Source of the DNA: Pedobacter sp. Leaf216
GTDB taxonomy: Bacteria; Bacteroidota; Bacteroidia; Sphingobacteriales; Sphingobacteriaceae
NCBI RefSeq assembly: GCF_001421515.1
Contig: NZ_LMKM01000015.1
Location: forward strand, 78,673-113,997
Reading direction: 5' to 3'
DNA length: 35,325 nucleotides
Shown: positions 16,125 through 28,200 of the stretch, piece by piece
How the letters are laid out: the number at the start of each line of letters is the position of its first letter
Position numbering within the stretch: position 1 is the first letter of the stretch
Program-made: the position numbers and the translations under genes
The notes under the pieces: model-generated
What the model was told of the DNA's origin: nothing
What the model saw: the letters and a program-made list of their open reading frames with translations, nothing else
Database searches by the model: none

Positions 16125-18110
16125 TTAGTTTCCTGTAGCTGTCCATGTATTGTTATCAGGATTCGAATCTGGCAATACTTTATTTGGATCTAAAGTAACT
16201 GATTCAAGTTCTTCAGTTGTTGGATAACGCACCAACCAGCTGGTATTTTTCATCCAAACATCAACCGGAACTTTTACAATTTCAGTTTTACCGCTTTTAG
16301 TTTTTACCTGAAGGATGATTGGCATAGGCATTTTTTCGAGGTTTACCACTTTAATGTTGTAACCCACCAATTTATCATCCTGTTTAACAGCTTCAACAGT
16401 AGCAATGCCTTGATCCATTTTCCAGCTGTTTAACCACCAGCTTCTCCAAAACCACGCTAAATCTTCACCTGCGCCATTTTCCATCGAGCGGAAGAAATCA
16501 AAAGGTGTTGGGTGTTTAAACGCCCAGTTTTTAATGTATTGACGGAAAGCATAATCGAAACGGTCTTCGCCTAAAATCTGATTTCTCAAAATATCCAATC
16601 CCCAACCTGGTTTGCTGTATAAATTAACACCAATGTTTCTTTCAGCCATTCCATCAGGCATTTGCATAATGTTTTCATAAATCGGGTTGCCAATTACAGC
16701 CTTTCCAATTTTGTTTAAATCTGCTGGTGGAGTTGCGTACTCGCCTTTATTGAAACTGCTTTTCGATATTCCGTTAATGAAAGTATTAAAACCTTCATCC
16801 ATCCAACCGTATTTACGTTCGTTAGATCCTACAATCATCGGGAACCAGGTATGACCAAATTCATGGTCAATTACACCCCAGGCACTTGCTTTTTTAGCTT
16901 TCCAACCGCAAAACACAATACCAGGATATTCCATACCACCAATATTTGTGGCCACATTAACTGCCATTGGGTAAGGGTACTCAAACCATTTTGATGAATA
17001 ATGTTCGATGGTAGATTTTACATATTCTACACCCCGGCCATAACCATCAGCACCATTACTTTCTACAGGTTGTGCAGAAACTGCCAAACCGGTTTTACCA
17101 CTTGGCAATTTATACCTCGCTGCATCTAATACAAAAGATTTTGACGAAGCCCAGGCCGCATCACGTGCATTGGTAATTTTGAATTTCCAGGTTAATTTAT
17201 CTTTCGCCGGACGCGATTTAGGATCGGTTACTTCTTCTTCACTACGGATGTGGATGGTAGCATCGCTCAATTTAGCGGCATTCCATCTTTTTAACTGTTC
17301 AGCTGTAAAAACTTCAGCAGGGTTTAACAACTCTCCTGAACCCATTACAATATGGTTTGCCGGTGCGGTAATGGCAAAGTTAATGTCGCCATATTCGCAA
17401 TAAAACTCACCACCGCCCCAATATGGCAAGGTATTCCATCCAATTACATCATCGTAAACACACATGCGTGGAAACCACTGTGCAATGGCAAAAATTTCTC
17501 CATTTTTAGTGGTTAAATGGCCCGTTCTGTCTGATCCTTCTTTTGGTACCACATACGAATAGTCCATTTTTACAGTAACTATATCACCATTGGCGGCCAT
17601 AGGCTGATCTAAACGGATCTGCATCCGGGTATCTTCAACTAAAGAGGTAAACTTTACAGCACCTGCTTTTTGCGATACACTGATGTTCTGGATTTGATAT
17701 CCACCATCAAATTTTTCGCCCTGTGCTCCATAACGGCTGCGGGATGGTGTAATTGCATAACCGCGAGAGGTTTGTTTAAAGGTATTCTGATCTAACTGTA
17801 ACCATAAATATGGTAATTTATCAGGACTGTTGTTTTTGTAAGTAATGGTAACTGTTCCGCTTACCATGTTTTTAGTTTCGTCGAGGTTGGCGGTGATGTT
17901 GTAATCTACACGGTTTTGCCAGTATTTTGGCCCTGGTGCACCAATTGCCGAACGGAATTCATTTCCGTTTTGAGTATAAAATAATGGCCCGAATGCTTCA
18001 GCAGGATTATAGTTTGTTGCTGGTGCAGGTGTTGTAGCTTGCTGGGCAGATGCTGAAAGCGCAAAAACACAACAAACTAAACAAAAATTAATCAGTTTAG
18101 TCATTTTCAT
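16125..18110 (-). CDS. M1-family zinc metallopeptidase
   Basis: 661 residues with a signal peptide ([11 protein letters not shown]), so exported to the periplasm or surface. The zinc site is HEFGH at 416-420 with Glu439 in WMDEGFN, the HExxH-x18-E pattern of M1 peptidases. The exopeptidase loop GGMEYPG lies before it, equivalent to GxMEN. An N-terminal beta-sandwich domain ([20 protein letters not shown]) precedes the catalytic domain. M1 enzymes cleave N-terminal residues from peptides. The specificity here is not predictable. It is a single gene with its own terminator; the upstream gene also ends in one. Confidence 0.95.
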   Translation of the reverse strand: MKMTKLINFCLVCCVFALSASAQQATTPAPATNYNPAEAFGPLFYTQNGNEFRSAIGAPGPKYWQNRVDYNITANLDETKNMVSGTVTITYKNNSPDKLPYLWLQLDQNTFKQTSRGYAITPSRSRYGAQGEKFDGGYQIQNISVSQKAGAVKFTSLVEDTRMQIRLDQPMAANGDIVTVKMDYSYVVPKEGSDRTGHLTTKNGEIFAIAQWFPRMCVYDDVIGWNTLPYWGGGEFYCEYGDINFAITAPANHIVMGSGELLNPAEVFTAEQLKRWNAAKLSDATIHIRSEEEVTDPKSRPAKDKLTWKFKITNARDAAWASSKSFVLDAARYKLPSGKTGLAVSAQPVESNGADGYGRGVEYVKSTIEHYSSKWFEYPYPMAVNVATNIGGMEYPGIVFCGWKAKKASAWGVIDHEFGHTWFPMIVGSNERKYGWMDEGFNTFINGISKSSFNKGEYATPPADLNKIGKAVIGNPIYENIMQMPDGMAERNIGVNLYSKPGWGLDILRNQILGEDRFDYAFRQYIKNWAFKHPTPFDFFRSMENGAGEDLAWFWRSWWLNSWKMDQGIATVEAVKQDDKLVGYNIKVVNLEKMPMPIILQVKTKSGKTEIVKVPVDVWMKNTSWLVRYPTTEELESVTLDPNKVLPDSNPDNNTWTATGN

Positions 18111-18150
18111 GATAATAATAAGGTTGTAATACTGCTGTAAATATAAAAAA

Positions 18151-18178
18151 TAACCACATATAGATTTATATGTGGTTA
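18151..18178 (-). terminator. Intrinsic terminator after the carboxypeptidase-regulatory-like gene
   Basis: A perfect 12-bp stem (18151-18162 with 18167-18178) with a GATT loop, followed on the minus strand by TTTTTT, lies 49 bp past the stop of the 18228-18968 gene and 40 bp ahead of the peptidase start. Confidence 0.85.
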
Positions 18179-18227
18179 TAATGTTACCTATTATGGCAAC
18201 AATTCGGTTGTTATGATTTAAAACTTC

Positions 18228-18968
18228 TTAATTTGCTTTTAATTTAGGTAAATCCTGAAGTTTTCTTTCTTGTGGGGTTAATTTATTCCATGCAGCAAAG
18301 GCACGTGAGATGTAATAAGGGTAACGGTATGGTCTTTCTGCTTTTACCGCCTCAATAGATGGCCTATAAATGATCATAAAGTTTTTAAGGTCATCACCAT
18401 CTAATTTGGTAAGTTCGGTAATGGCTTTTGGGGTAAAATTTTCATCAATTTCCTGCTGATACATTTCTTTCTCTTCAAGATCAGCTTCTTTGCGTTGTTG
18501 CCTTCTATATTTACCATACCCAAGGTTAAGGTTTAAGCCACCAACTTTATCTTTCATTCTTTTACGGTTAAGGTTACCGCCGGTACTTAAAAGGGTATAT
18601 TTTTCTGCCAACGGATCTTTTGCATCGGTAACCTGGCTGTTCATCCGCACTGCGGTAACATCTACATCTTTTAAGCTATTCGATTTTGTAGGAAGATAGA
18701 TGGTTCTGTTTAACAAATTGGTTAAATATAAGGTATCGGTATGGTAGCCAATGGCCGAAAACTCAATCAGATCACCAATATTTGCTCCGATGGTATATTT
18801 ACCCTCTCTATTGGTACTGGTAGTTTTTTTACTGTTCAGATTTCTGATGGTTACACCAGGGAGTGAGAGTGTTTTTTTCGAATAATCGAAAACCGTACCT
18901 GTAGTTACCGTTTGTGCATAAACGCCGATAGGCAGGGCAAGTAATAGAAAAATGATCAGTTTGTACAT
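18228..18968 (-). CDS. Carboxypeptidase-regulatory-like domain protein, exported
   Basis: The ATG at 18968 gives 246 residues starting MYKLIIFLLLALPIG with cleavage near VYAQ. An upstream in-frame ATG would add 15 non-signal residues and is less likely. Residues about 20-100 form a carboxypeptidase-regulatory-like beta-sandwich (GVTIRNLNSKKTTSTNREGKY, FSAIGYHTDTL). The rest is a basic, helical C-terminal part (GKYRRQQRKEADLEEKEMYQQ, then PYRYPYYISRAFAAWNKLT) that I cannot assign. There is no barrel or plug, so it is not a receptor. The ArsC-like gene ends 68 bp upstream on the same strand, so cotranscription is possible. Confidence 0.82.
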   Translation of the reverse strand: MYKLIIFLLLALPIGVYAQTVTTGTVFDYSKKTLSLPGVTIRNLNSKKTTSTNREGKYTIGANIGDLIEFSAIGYHTDTLYLTNLLNRTIYLPTKSNSLKDVDVTAVRMNSQVTDAKDPLAEKYTLLSTGGNLNRKRMKDKVGGLNLNLGYGKYRRQQRKEADLEEKEMYQQEIDENFTPKAITELTKLDGDDLKNFMIIYRPSIEAVKAERPYRYPYYISRAFAAWNKLTPQERKLQDLPKLKAN

Positions 18969-19036
18969 AATCAAAAGTAACTTAGTTCGACATTTAAAAT
19001 TTGCATTTAACAAACTTTAACATTAGAACAAATGAA

Positions 19037-19384
19037 TTAGGTTAGTGTTTTTAAATAGTTATTATCATCGAATCCGATTAATACAGCTTTATTGTTCTGC
19101 TCAACAACCGGGCGTTTAATGGCACTGGTATTTTCTTTTAAATAAGCGATAGCCAGTTCCTGGTTGTCTATTTTTGCCTGCTCCTCTTTGCTGAGTTTTT
19201 TCCAGGTCAATCCTTTTCTATTCAACACGGTTTCCCAACCAAAAGCATTACACCATTCGTTTAATTTTTCTTCGGTTATGCCTTTTTTCTTAAAATCATG
19301 AAATTCAAAATCAACCTGATGTGCTTTTAACCAATCGAGTGATTTTTTAACTGTATTGCAATTCGGAATTCCGTAAACGGTCAT
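19037..19384 (-). CDS. ArsC/Spx-family (YffB-like) thioredoxin-fold protein
   Basis: The ATG at 19384 gives 115 residues beginning MTVYGIPNCNTVKKSLDWL, which matches the first strand and active-site Cys9 of the ArsC/YffB family. The 26 in-frame codons further upstream do not fit. Downstream lie GITEEKLNEWCNAFGWE, LNRKGLTWKKLS and the closing KRPVVEQNNKAVLIGFDDNNY. Family members include glutathione-dependent arsenate reductases and proteins of unknown redox role. The CNT motif and the short length favour the YffB type. There is no ars operon around it, so arsenate reduction should not be assumed. Confidence 0.9.
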   Translation of the reverse strand: MTVYGIPNCNTVKKSLDWLKAHQVDFEFHDFKKKGITEEKLNEWCNAFGWETVLNRKGLTWKKLSKEEQAKIDNQELAIAYLKENTSAIKRPVVEQNNKAVLIGFDDNNYLKTLT

Positions 19385-19742
19385 GTTAATTGAGTGATTT
19401 ATGGTATGAGTAAGTGGGAAATTTAGATGAATGATGGAAATCAATCTAAAAATCCTTTTCAAAGATAGTAAAATTGTTTATCGGTGGTGGGTATTCGGTT
19501 GGCGGTGTGAGTTATTACTATTCTACACTCGCATTAATATCAATTACTAACCTAAAATTAGCCAGATGGTAACATGTGACTACACATCAAGAGTTGTCAA
19601 CTTTCTAGCGAGCGTGCGATGAAAGTTGACAACTCTACCATCCTGAATACCCTATTCATTCGTCACATTTTTTAGCACTTCCATCACATTTTAAATATTG
19701 ATGTAGATACTCTTCGTAAAATTGCAGCATAAAATAAATGAA
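19385..19742. other. Divergent intergenic region with a long palindrome
   Basis: 358 bp between the divergently oriented ArsC-like and kinase genes. It contains the 16-bp perfect inverted repeat listed separately. No other coding or RNA feature is supported. Confidence 0.6.
19590..19636. repeat. 16-bp perfect inverted repeat (REP-like hairpin)
   Basis: AGAGTTGTCAACTTTC (19590-19605) and its exact complement (19621-19636) enclose a 15-nt GC-rich loop. An outer pair, GATGGTA (19565-19571) and TACCATC (19636-19642), could extend the fold. It stands between two divergent genes, so it is not a normal gene-end terminator. A dispersed palindromic element is the likeliest reading. Confidence 0.8.
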
Positions 19743-21281
19743 ATGGTAATTCTATCTGGCAACCCCTCATCAATCAAATCCAAAAGTATTAATCAGCTTG
19801 AATTTTGGATTTCCACAACATTATATATCCTTGCGCTGATCAGTATCTGTACGCAAACCACTTATGGCTCCGGGGGCTCGTACCGTTTTTCGGAAAACTC
19901 GCTCGATTATAGCGTAATGCAAAACTTCTTTCTGCCCGAAATCGTTAAAATCAGCATTCTCTACTTTAGTTTTTTGTTTTTCAATTTTGTTTCGATGCCC
20001 CATTTGGCAAGAAAGCGGAACATCATCATGAATGTGATTTTAACCGTTTCTGTTACCTTCATTTCTATCCTGGCCTGGATGATAGCCAACACCTACTCAG
20101 AAGCATACCGTTTGGTAGAATATGATGACATAGAGCGCGCCTATGATATATTTTTCGGTGAAGCTTTTACCTATATCTTTTTCATTTATTTACTGTTTAA
20201 CATTTATGCCTATTTTAATGAGCAGGGATTAGAACTACTGAAAAGAATCCCAATTTTAAAAGGTTATAACGACAATATCACTCCTGAACTTTTTACATCA
20301 ACCAAAATCTGGCTGATAACGCTAATGATATTTGCAGCCGTACTTTCGGTAAGAATAGATTATGAGTTGCTGGTGATCTGGGTGATTGTTCCACCGGTAA
20401 ATATTTTCGTTGCATTTTGTGCCATTTATTACATCATCCCAAACCTGAGAAAAAATTTTAAGGGTTTTGCAAGATATTTTTGGGGAAATGTGGGCATTAC
20501 CATCATTGTTTCGATGCTTTTATTAATTGTTTTAGTTGCGTTTATGCGCAACCGTAATGCCATCCCGATTGCCCTGATATTAAATGCCATTTGCTTAATC
20601 TGTATTACCACCCCCTTAGCCTGGTATATATACAAACATAAATTCGAGAAACTGAGTGAAATACAAATGCTTAAAACGGAACTGGGAAAATCGGATGCTA
20701 ACCTGAATTTCTTAAAATCACAGATCAATCCACATTTTTTATTTAATGCACTAAATACACTTTTCGGAACCGCTTTGCAGGAAAATGCAGAACGTACAGG
20801 TGAAGGAATCCAGAAACTTGGTGATATGATGCGTTTCATGCTCCACGAAAATACACAGGATAAAATTTCGCTCACCCGTGAGGTAGAGTATCTGAACAAT
20901 TATATCGATTTACAAAAACTTCGCACCTCACGATCAGGAGACATTAAGATTGATACACACATTGAAGAACAACTGAACAATTTACAGATTACACCAATGC
21001 TGTTAATTCCTTTTATCGAAAACGCATTTAAACATGGAATCAGTTTGCAACAGCCCTCGTATATTAAAATAACCTTACAAACTAAAGAAAGCACATTATA
21101 TTTCGATGTAAGCAATAGCATTTATATTAAAGCCGATAACGACCCCGAAAAGTTAAAAAGCGGTATCGGATTGGAGAATGTAAAACAACGTTTATCGTTA
21201 CTTTATTATGAGAAGCATGAACTAATTATTCGGGAGAGTGCCAATGAGTTTTTTGTTCATTTAACCTTACAGTTGGATTAA
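19743..21281 (+). CDS. LytS-type sensor histidine kinase, multi-TM
   Basis: I choose the ATG at 19743 (512 residues). A TTG 21 bases upstream is the only earlier start in the frame. The first 300 residues hold about eight hydrophobic segments and no extracytoplasmic ligand domain I recognise. The kinase part carries the His_kinase (PF06580) signature SQINPHFLFNALNTLF with the phospho-acceptor His at residue 331, then YLNNYIDLQKLR, PFIENAFKHGI (N box) and GIGLENVKQRL (G box). It should phosphorylate the LytTR regulator encoded 239 bp downstream. The signal sensed is unknown. Confidence 0.92.
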   Translation: MVILSGNPSSIKSKSINQLEFWISTTLYILALISICTQTTYGSGGSYRFSENSLDYSVMQNFFLPEIVKISILYFSFLFFNFVSMPHLARKRNIIMNVILTVSVTFISILAWMIANTYSEAYRLVEYDDIERAYDIFFGEAFTYIFFIYLLFNIYAYFNEQGLELLKRIPILKGYNDNITPELFTSTKIWLITLMIFAAVLSVRIDYELLVIWVIVPPVNIFVAFCAIYYIIPNLRKNFKGFARYFWGNVGITIIVSMLLLIVLVAFMRNRNAIPIALILNAICLICITTPLAWYIYKHKFEKLSEIQMLKTELGKSDANLNFLKSQINPHFLFNALNTLFGTALQENAERTGEGIQKLGDMMRFMLHENTQDKISLTREVEYLNNYIDLQKLRTSRSGDIKIDTHIEEQLNNLQITPMLLIPFIENAFKHGISLQQPSYIKITLQTKESTLYFDVSNSIYIKADNDPEKLKSGIGLENVKQRLSLLYYEKHELIIRESANEFFVHLTLQLD

Positions 21282-21357
21282 GGCAGTACAATCCGAGCAG
21301 AGGCTAAATGAGGACAATTTGTTAGTAAAAATTCTTATTATTGAATTTAAATTGGTG

Positions 21358-21490
21358 CTGTCATCCTGAATGCAATGAAGGATCTTTTAACGATGAAAAC
21401 TGGCTTGAATTACAGAAAAGCAACAGGCGAACGTCGTTAGATCAGTGATAATCGGTTGGAGATGCTTCTCCTTCTTCAGCATAATAAAAA
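21358..21490. repeat. Degenerate REP-like element between kinase and regulator genes
   Basis: The segment opens with TCATCCTGAATGCAATGAAGG and closes with a partly complementary CTCCTTCTTCAGCAT. It resembles the palindromic intergenic repeats common in Bacteroidota and explains the unusually wide 239-bp gap between the paired genes. The fold is imperfect, and the family assignment is from memory. Confidence 0.4.
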
Positions 21491-21520
21491 GCCTAACAAA
21501 CACAAAGAACAAATAAAAAA

Positions 21521-22195
21521 ATGATTGCCATTGCTATAGATGATGAACCCATTGCACTCGATATTATAAAATCGCACGCCTCAAAAGTTCCATTTGTAAC
21601 GTTGCAGCAAACTTTTACGGATGCTTTTGCGGCAATTACTTACCTTCAGCACAATAAGGTTGACTTAATCTTTCTCGACATCAAAATGCCAGACATTAGC
21701 GGTATAGATTTTTTAAAAAGTTTGAGCAAACCACCCATGGTTATTTTTACCACTGCTTATACCGAACATGCCGTTCAAAGTTTTGAACTTGATGCTGTTG
21801 ATTATTTGTTAAAACCTTTTTCACTTTCGCGCTTTTTAAAAGCCTGTAACAAAGCACAAGAACTCTTTAATCTGCGAAATCAAAGGCTAGAAGTTAAAAC
21901 AGCATACATATTTGTAAAAGATGGTTATGAACAAATTAAGGTGGAATTAAACGAAATCCTATATGTGGAAGCTTCAGGAAATTATACACAGATTAAACTT
22001 GTCGGCAAGCTTTTAAGTTCACGAATAACCATTAACGATCTTGCAGAACTGCTGCCAAAAGCTGATTTTATCCGCTGCCACCGTGCATTTATTGTGGCCA
22101 AAAACAAAATATCCAAATTTGACCGCAGCCAAATTTGGATTGGAGAGAAAATTATTCCCATCGGGGCCACTTATGGCGGTATTCAGTTACCTTAA
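21521..22195 (+). CDS. LytTR-family response regulator
   Basis: 224 residues. The receiver domain has the acidic pair DDE at 7-9, phospho-acceptor Asp53 in FLDIKMPD, the switch Thr in FTTAYT and Lys98 in LLKPF. The LytTR DNA-binding domain spans about 125-224 (ILYVEASGNYTQIKL, DFIRCHRAFIVAKNKI, IPIGATYGG). LytTR regulators usually bind paired direct repeats upstream of target promoters. I did not find such a pair here. The partner is the upstream LytS-type kinase. The gene is convergent with the macroglobulin gene, 13 bp between the stops. Confidence 0.95.
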   Translation: MIAIAIDDEPIALDIIKSHASKVPFVTLQQTFTDAFAAITYLQHNKVDLIFLDIKMPDISGIDFLKSLSKPPMVIFTTAYTEHAVQSFELDAVDYLLKPFSLSRFLKACNKAQELFNLRNQRLEVKTAYIFVKDGYEQIKVELNEILYVEASGNYTQIKLVGKLLSSRITINDLAELLPKADFIRCHRAFIVAKNKISKFDRSQIWIGEKIIPIGATYGGIQLP

Positions 22196-22203
22196 CAAGG
22201 TAA
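22187..22203. terminator. Small hairpin between convergent genes
   Basis: TTACCTT-AAC-AAGGTAA is a perfect 7-bp inverted repeat overlapping the response-regulator stop, followed by T-rich sequence on the plus strand. It may terminate the regulator transcript. The stem is short. Confidence 0.4.
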
Positions 22204-22208
22204 TTCAT

Positions 22209-25200
22209 TTATTTTACCGTAACCCTTATCCCAGCAGAATGTGTGGTAAATTCTGGTGCATACATACTTTGCAAGCTGGTAATTCCATTTGAAAAATTTC
22301 CTGCATGCGTTACCCGCAATGGATATTCGAATACATAGGTTCCTTTTGGCATGTAACTGATAAAGAAGTTGGTTGATGCATCTTTTGTACTTTCATAATA
22401 ACCAAGTCCATCCTGATATTTATATCCTGAAATTACATTTATAGGTTCAGAGCCCGATGAACGCATATCTTTCAAATGAATATATTCCATGTCACGATCA
22501 CAGTAAATTTCGATGCGTACTTTTAATAAATCGCCCGGAGCCAATACATTGGCAGAAGTTAATGGCGTTAAAATGTCTCCTTTATTACTTGCTTTCTGAA
22601 TAAACAGCTCTTTTTTAATTTTAACACCAGTGTTTGCAGGTGTAATTTTATCCAGCTGTTCGAAATACTGCCAATACATAGCACCCCAGGCAATGGTTTG
22701 GTTGTTATTTTTAACCGCTACCCTACCCATTTCCGGCTTCACGTTTATACCAGGGATGGTTAATTTTTGATAACCTGTGCCAGCCTCTTTTATCGGGATA
22801 GGTTCTTGCAATTGTGCCAGTTTCTGGTCACCTATTGTAATTTCTGGCTCATTACTTTCTGCCAATAAATCTGTTCCGTTCATTAACAAGGCATAACATG
22901 CCGCAGTAGTAGCCTTTGTGGTTTTCCAATCGTTGGTTTGTTTGTTTTTAAGCAGCCAGATTTTCATCTCCTCTACGGATTTGGTATCATTTGCCACCTC
23001 GCCGAAAGCTTCAATCAATAGTGCCTGTGTTTCTATCGGATTTTGGTACCACCACCAGCCTGCTTGATTTTTAGCCCAATACATGCCCATTTCGTCGCTT
23101 TGTTGAGCAGTTTGCGTTAATAAGGTGATTATTTTTTTAGCTTCTTCAGTATTTCCGTTTCTGTTTAAAACTAAAGCAGCCTGTGCCAGTTGGTAGGTAT
23201 CGAAGGTTTTCCAATTGGCGACTAATTTATGGAGATAGAAATCTTTGGCTTTTGTAAAATCGGCAGTGGTATTTTTTTGATTGCTATAACTTCTGGCAAA
23301 AAGATAGTGTAATGGTAAGTAGCCAAAACGTTTTTCCTTCACTTCATCTTTATAATCATTAACAAACTTTGCATCTAAATAAATAATGGCTTTATTCAAC
23401 ATCACATTAAAATTCGGATAGGCTTTTTCGTCAATCATTTTCAATTTTTTTAACTGGCCCATTCCTAATACAATGTGTTGTGTAATGTATCTATCTTCCT
23501 GCATGCCGGTAAACCATGGGAAAGCACCATTGTTGAACTGCATTTTCTCCAGCTTCTCGAAATTGTTTTTCAATTCGTAAGTCATTCGGTTTAAATCGAA
23601 AAGTATAGCCAAACGTTTTTTACGCGCTGCCTCGTTGTCTGCATTGCGTACCCACGGCGTTTCTTCCAACAAAATAGATTTTAATTCCTTATTTTTTTCC
23701 AGATCGGATAATAATGCCTCCCCGTTATTGGTATTTTGCCATTGCTCAAAAACAGTTTTAATTTTTGGTGTTGAATTGATAATTCCGGTGGCAAAACTAT
23801 TGGCATAAAACCTGCTAAAAGTTTGCTCAGCACACTCATAAGGGTATTCCATTAAATAAGGCAAGGCCTGCACGGCATACCAAACAGGGTTGGATGTAAA
23901 CTCAAAAGTTAAACTCTGGTTGCGTAAGGTTTTCGAACTGCCGGATTTTTCTAGCTTTTCGAAATCGAAAATTTTTGTGGTATTGCCGCGTACATTTATA
24001 GGCATGCTTTCGGTAACCAGCATCGCGTTTGCTAATACCGGGATGGTATTTTCTTCTCCATCGCTAAATTTGCCACTTTGCGCCACAACTTTATAGGTAA
24101 TGGCGCTAATCCCTGATGGAATAATTAATTTCCACTTTAAAACGGTGTTGCCGGCATCATCAACCACGAAATTCTGCTCTGTTTTTTCATTAATTGCAAA
24201 AATCCTGATCGGTTTCGCGGTTAAAGCATCAGTTAGCTCCAAACTGGCATTGCCCATAAGTTTTTTTCCTGCTAGGTTGTTTAGCTTGGCACTTAATAAA
24301 ATGGTATCTCCTTCACGGAAAAAGCGTGGTGCATTGATGGCAATAGCCAATTGTTTCTGGGTAACAAGTTCTTTGGTAATGGATGCGGTTTTTAAATCTT
24401 TGGTATGTGCAAAGCCCATCATTTTATAACGGGTTAAACTCTGCGGAATGGTAAATTCTATCTTAATTTCACCTTTGGCATCGGTGAGTAATTGTGGATA
24501 GAAAAATGCAAGCTCGTTAAAATTGGTGCGTAAGGTTATATTTTTGTTCTTAAGGGATTCAATTTCCTGACGCAGTGTTGGATCTTTAGATTCATCATTC
24601 AGTGCTACTGCAGATTCAGCCATTGGTGCCGCTACATTCAACCCGGCAACCTTTCCCTGCAAAGCAGAAACACCTCTTATCTGTACAGCAGAGCCAGTTA
24701 CACTTTTCTTTCGTTGCTCGCCATAGCCCACAACCATAACTTCGTTTAACGATTGCCTATCTTCTTTTAAAATTACATCAACGCGTTTTTTACTGCCTAT
24801 ATTAACAGCATAATTTTTAAACCCTATAAAAGCAAAGTTTAATTTTTCTCCTGCTTTGGCTTCAATAATGTAAATACCATCATTATCTGTATTTGTTACA
24901 CGTTTACCAGCGCTTACCTGTACACCTGGCAGTGTTTCATTCTCGCTGTCGAATACCACTCCATAAACCGATTTTCCTTTTTCTAATGCTGCCAGTTTCT
25001 GTTTCGCCCCTGCCGACAAACCTTTTATTTTAGGTTTATGTAAACTGTTTATATAATTTTCGTAACTGTTGTTGTAGCCTCCATAATAATTGTAGCCAAA
25101 TAAATTAAGGTTTTCATACCAACGTTCAATTACAGTATAATTTTTGTGGGTTCTTAAAAACCATAAATAACCCTGGTTAGTAATATCATTGGCATTAAAA

Positions 25201-28200
25201 TTCCAGTTGTAAAAATAATAGTTAAAGCCGCTGGTCAACTGCGTGTTCCAATCCATCCTTTTAAAATCATCCAAACTGGCATCGTAAAGTGTAGCCACCA
25301 TTTCGGCCATTTGCTTTTCGCCATTTTTATTGCTGATCTGTAATTTCCAGCTTTCTTTTTCACCTGGCTGCAGTTTATTTCTAAAGGTTAAAAATTGAAT
25401 GTTCAATTCATTTGCAGGGTTGGTAATGCGTACCTGTTGCATCGATTGGTAAATCGTTCCCTGGTAAACCATTGTAAATTGTACGGCAAATCCATCTTTA
25501 TAAACAGCATTGGGTTTAATTTTAACAATATGCTGCTTTGGCGATAGGTTAATCCAAACTTTTTCGGCAATGCTATCGCAATAATAAACCTCATAATAGG
25601 CAATGGTATTTTCTGCAAGTCCGGCCAATCTAAAAACCGCACTTTCGGTTGGTTTGATTACATTTACCTCTGGTGAAATCCATTCGATGTTTGACTGTAT
25701 TACAGCTGGTTGCTCATTATACACCACTAAATATTTGTCAACTTTAATTGAATCTTTCTGAGCATTTATGGCCAACACACTGATTTTGTAATAACCTGGT
25801 TTTATATTTTTTTGATTTAAAGTTAAATTCCCCCGACCATCTTTAATGGTTAAATTTTGTTTCAGCGATACTGATTTTATCGGCCATTTTGCTACTTCCA
25901 ACTCATTATTATATTCCTGATCAGGAAAGTTTTTAATAAACTCCTCTTTGCTCATGGTATAATTTTCGGCATTAAAAGGGCTTTTGTTCACCAGGCTTGA
26001 GGGGGCCTGGAGTAAACTCCACTCTGCCTTGATATCGGCTTTTATCGGTTCGTTATTTAAATTGGTTACCCAAAATGGAATACTGTCAGTTTTGCTACTT
26101 AAATAAATTACCTGCCGGGTATCTATATTAATGTTAATGTCTTTTTGCCCCACATTAATACTTGTTGATTTTGTACGGGTTTCGCCATTTATGTCCGTTA
26201 ATTCTACTTCAACTTCATAGCTGTAATTTTGGTTTAAATTGATTGCTTTCGCAAAAAAATTAATATCGAATTGTCCGCCCTGCCTGGTGCTCGTTTTGCC
26301 GGTGGCAATTTGTTTCCGCTGAAAAAATGTTGCTCCATAAATAGCGTCACCTTGCGAATAATCTATTCTGCCATCATAAATCGCCCTGCGAAAAACTTTA
26401 TAACTAAGCTTCACATTGCCAACAGCATATCCTGAAAAGGAAGTGGCTTTACCCTGGACTTTAATACTATCGTTAAGTTTATAAATTTGGTTTGGCTTAT
26501 CGAAAACCACTTCAAATGTTGGCCGTTTATATTCTTCAACCTGTACACCAATGCTGCCATATGTGGTTACAATTGCCATATTGCCATTTAGCTTACCCAT
26601 TGGTATAGTAAATGAACCCTGAAAAGTACCATACTCATTACTGGTAACCTCATTTTTGGTTATTTCTTTTCTATTGGCATCCTTAAAATAAACCTCAACC
26701 ACTTTATTTGGAATTATTTTATTTTTTCCTTTTTCAGACCTTAAACATAATCCTTTATAGTAAATGGTTTGCCCCGGACGATAGATCGGCCTATCGGTAA
26801 AAAGAATTATGCGTTCCTGATCAACATCCTCACGATAACTGTTGTAATTATTAATGTTTAATTTCAATTCCTCGTTATTATGTGTTACCAATGCATAAGC
26901 CATGTTATTTTCGGTTTCATTTGTACTGGCGTAACCCTTATCATTCGTGATCATTAAATCACCATCGATGTATTTCTTTGTATTGTAATTGTATCTACGT
27001 TGTAGAATTTTAACATTTTTTAAGGGTGCGCCGTTACTCAACTGGTAAACTGTATACTCGTGTTTTTCGATATTGCGCCTGTTGGTTACGGCCATTATAG
27101 TAACCTTGAAATTGATATTGCTGTAAACAGTATCTTTTTGTTTTGGGTTAATGGCTTGGGCAATTAAAGTATAAGCTCCTAAATCTAACCCATCAATTTT
27201 ATCAATCAAGGTGTGGCTTTGGTAGTCGGTACTTTTTGGAACCACAACTGACCATTGTTTTACAACCTTATTTTTGGTTAAGAAAGTTAAAAAATCTGCT
27301 TTGTATTTAAACTGCTCATATTCATTCTCAAATTCAGGTGTTTTAAATAATCTAAACTGTATGGTATCTACATTTTTGTAAGATAGATGGAGTTGTGAGG
27401 GTTTATCAGGTAAAATATAACTTTTGGTTTTAGCTGATAGTTCGCTACTTTGAATTTTTTTAATCAAGTTTTCAGCATTATGCCCACCAATACTTTTCGG
27501 ATAGGCAACAACCGCTTTTTCTGCCAACGCTATAGCTTTGATCAGATTTTGTTTGTCGGTATCGCCCGGTAATTGTGCATTTTTACGAATTTCGGCCTGC
27601 TCGTATAAAATATCGGCATAAACTTCAGTTTGTTGAGCTTGTTTGGCCAATACATCCAACGCATTATAATATAATTCTAAGCCATCGCCATTAAAACTCT
27701 GTTTTACAAATTTTAAACGTTTTAGGTCAACATCAACTAATGCCGACAAATTGCTGTCGTTTTGATGAAATTTTATCAACTGCTGAAATAATTTTAAAGC
27801 CTGGGGTTTAAAGGATGTGCTATCGGGCAGAATTGACATTCCTAAAAAGGTCTCGTGGTTTCCAAACCAATCTACATTACTCATGTTGATTAATTCCTCA
27901 TCATATTGCGTCAGGTTAAGTTGGGTATTGTTAAAAATACCGATGGCACGATGGGCAAGTAAATCGTATAATGTTGGCCTGAACTTTCGGTTATTTTTAT
28001 CTCCGGCCAAAACAGCGTCTAATACATCAACCTTTGTTTGCTGCAACAGCTCACTCTCCTTTAAGGATAACAGATAGTATTTTACCGTTTCATCATTGAG
28101 TTTTTTTATGCTCCAGGTTTTAATGTCGGTACTTACATCGCCTTCTATCTGTGTACGCTGATTAATCTGCCACCTGTTTTGTTGTAGATAATTCCAGTAG

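Noticed and set aside
19037..19384. Arsenate reductase for arsenic resistance
   Set aside because: No ars genes are nearby, and the CNT-type active site and size fit the YffB-like branch as well or better.
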